NCBI GenBank assembly: GCA_900404475.1
Contig: OUQQ01000124.1
Span: 6,996-53,271 of the forward strand
Length of the DNA: 46,276 nucleotides
Direction of reading: 5' to 3'
From: Spongospora subterranea
Taxonomy: Eukaryota > Endomyxa > Phytomyxea > Plasmodiophorida > Plasmodiophoridae
Shown: piece after piece, positions 45,626-46,276 of the stretch
How positions within the stretch are numbered: position 1 is the first letter of the stretch
Layout of the letters: every line of letters starts with the position of its first letter
Made by a program: the position numbers and the translations under genes
Notes under the pieces: generated by a model
Seen by the model: the letters and a program-made list of their open reading frames with translations, nothing else
Told to the model about the DNA's origin: nothing
Databases searched by the model: none

Positions 45626-46276
45626 TCATATATGATGCATAAGATCAATCTGAAGCTGTGCATGCATATCGGCATTTTGTATTCTAGTCAGATTAACATA
45701 TCGTACGGCTTCAGAATATGGGGCGTTCGCCTGAGGAACAATAATCTCGAAGGGATGCTCAGGTGCATAGTCCATGTCATTGATATAACTAAAGTCGACG
45801 CCCGTTTGTTTTTCATGATCAATTATCATATTGTGAAGTATCGCGGTGGCTCTGACAACATCGCACATAGCATCTCGACTCCAGAGCCTGCAGGGGACCG
45901 TCAAAATGTGAAACCGGGCCTGCAGCATGCCGAAAGCGCGTTCGACGTCTTTTCGTTTCTCTTCCTGCTTTTTCGCAAAAAGTTGCTGCATGCGAGATGA
46001 TGGGTGACTGATTGTTTTAACAAAGCATTGGTGCTTGGGGTATATGCCGTCTGCTAACCAATATGGCAGCGTGTATGTGTGACCATTGATTTCATACCGG
46101 ACAGAGTGCTTTGACCCGTTAATAACATCGTGAAGCAAATGAGATCGATCAAGGACATTCAGATCATTCAGAGAACCAGGACATCCAAAGAAGAAAAGCC
46201 ATATACGGCCTGAGTGATCGGCTACAGATTCAAGTACAACGGTAGGGGTTCCTTCTTTCCCGGTAAACATACCAGC
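45626..46276 (-). CDS. Harbinger transposase, C-terminal part, continues past the right edge
   Basis: DDE-type transposase that cuts and joins the element. The visible 214 residues run from the GTPTVVLESVADHSG strand and the block FFFGCPGSLNDLNVLDRS, to YWLADGIYPKHQCFVKTI, VERAFGMLQARFHI and ILHNMIIDHE. These are the signature blocks of the plant-type Harbinger transposase family. No stop is seen in the visible part. The N-terminal half and the start are outside the window. The gene is convergent with ORF1. Confidence 0.92.
   Translation of the reverse strand, partial: AGMFTGKEGTPTVVLESVADHSGRIWLFFFGCPGSLNDLNVLDRSHLLHDVINGSKHSVRYEINGHTYTLPYWLADGIYPKHQCFVKTISHPSSRMQQLFAKKQEEKRKDVERAFGMLQARFHILTVPCRLWSRDAMCDVVRATAILHNMIIDHEKQTGVDFSYINDMDYAPEHPFEIIVPQANAPYSEAVRYVNLTRIQNADMHAQLQIDLMHHI

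Larger units (their letters stand above)
44540..46276. mobile_element. PIF/Harbinger DNA transposon, left part (two convergent genes)
   Basis: The element carries a Myb-like DNA-binding ORF on plus and a DDE transposase on minus, the standard two-gene set of this superfamily. The left end is near 44540. GAGCATCTCCACCG at 44552-44565 resembles the terminal repeat core often seen in plant Harbinger elements. The right end lies outside the window, so the terminal repeats and the three-base target duplication cannot be tested here. Confidence 0.7.

Overview
The window comes from the nuclear genome of a microbial eukaryote. Most genes are split by short introns (about 45 to 90 bases, GT..AG), lie close together on both strands, and encode eukaryote-only proteins: an ER PDI with a KQEL tail, EDEM, Dph5, Tsr2, a giant HECT ligase and an AGC-type kinase fold. 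A chitin synthase with a QRRRW motif and PIF/Harbinger and Copia elements fit a fungus-like organism (chytrid-type fungus, oomycete or phytomyxid). The sequence alone does not decide which, and no taxon is claimed. There are no rRNA or CRISPR features, and I recognised no tRNA.

Layout. 1-963: a decayed Copia-like scrap and gene-free sequence. 964-4567: a cytochrome P450 (+) and a chitin synthase (-), tail to tail and visibly more GC-rich than what follows. 4678-6789: a two-active-site PDI (-). 6790-8750: sparse DNA with three copies of a TACGAT..TCGTA palindrome and one weak gene candidate. 8754-10940: an intronless, Cys-rich, single-pass membrane protein that looks like an enveloped-virus or Env-type glycoprotein, with a second open frame before it and small frames after it. 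10990-12644: a PH-domain AGC pseudokinase that has lost all three catalytic motifs. 12800-26073: one giant gene for a HECT ubiquitin ligase with propeller-like, UBA, SPRY, RanBP2 zinc finger, F5/8C-like and HECT regions. 26392-29235: DPH5, TSR2 and a small unknown gene (all -). 29254-32726: a secreted, probably GPI-anchored FN3 protein and a coiled-coil, disordered protein (both +). 33421-34180: a dead Copia RT/RNase H tail with its polypurine tract. 35173-40506: EDEM with a PA domain, a ZNF706-like small zinc-finger protein, an approximately 104-bp tandem array that fills the gap exactly, and uracil-DNA glycosylase (all +). 40654-42558: an unrecognised gene and a 565-bp inverted repeat. 42951-46276: a broken Harbinger transposase, a possible Cut8/STS1-like gene, and the left part of a better preserved Harbinger element (Myb-like ORF plus transposase, convergent) that runs off the right edge.

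Functionally the host genes fall into proteostasis (PDI, EDEM, HECT ligase, possible Cut8), translation and ribosome assembly (Dph5, Tsr2), cell wall and surface (chitin synthase, FN3 protein) and DNA repair (UNG). I see no operon-like logic; the clustering looks like ordinary compact-genome packing. The features that standard annotation explains least are the glycoprotein-like ORF, the large inverted repeat, the tandem array that reaches the UNG start codon, the pseudokinase and the repeated palindromes.
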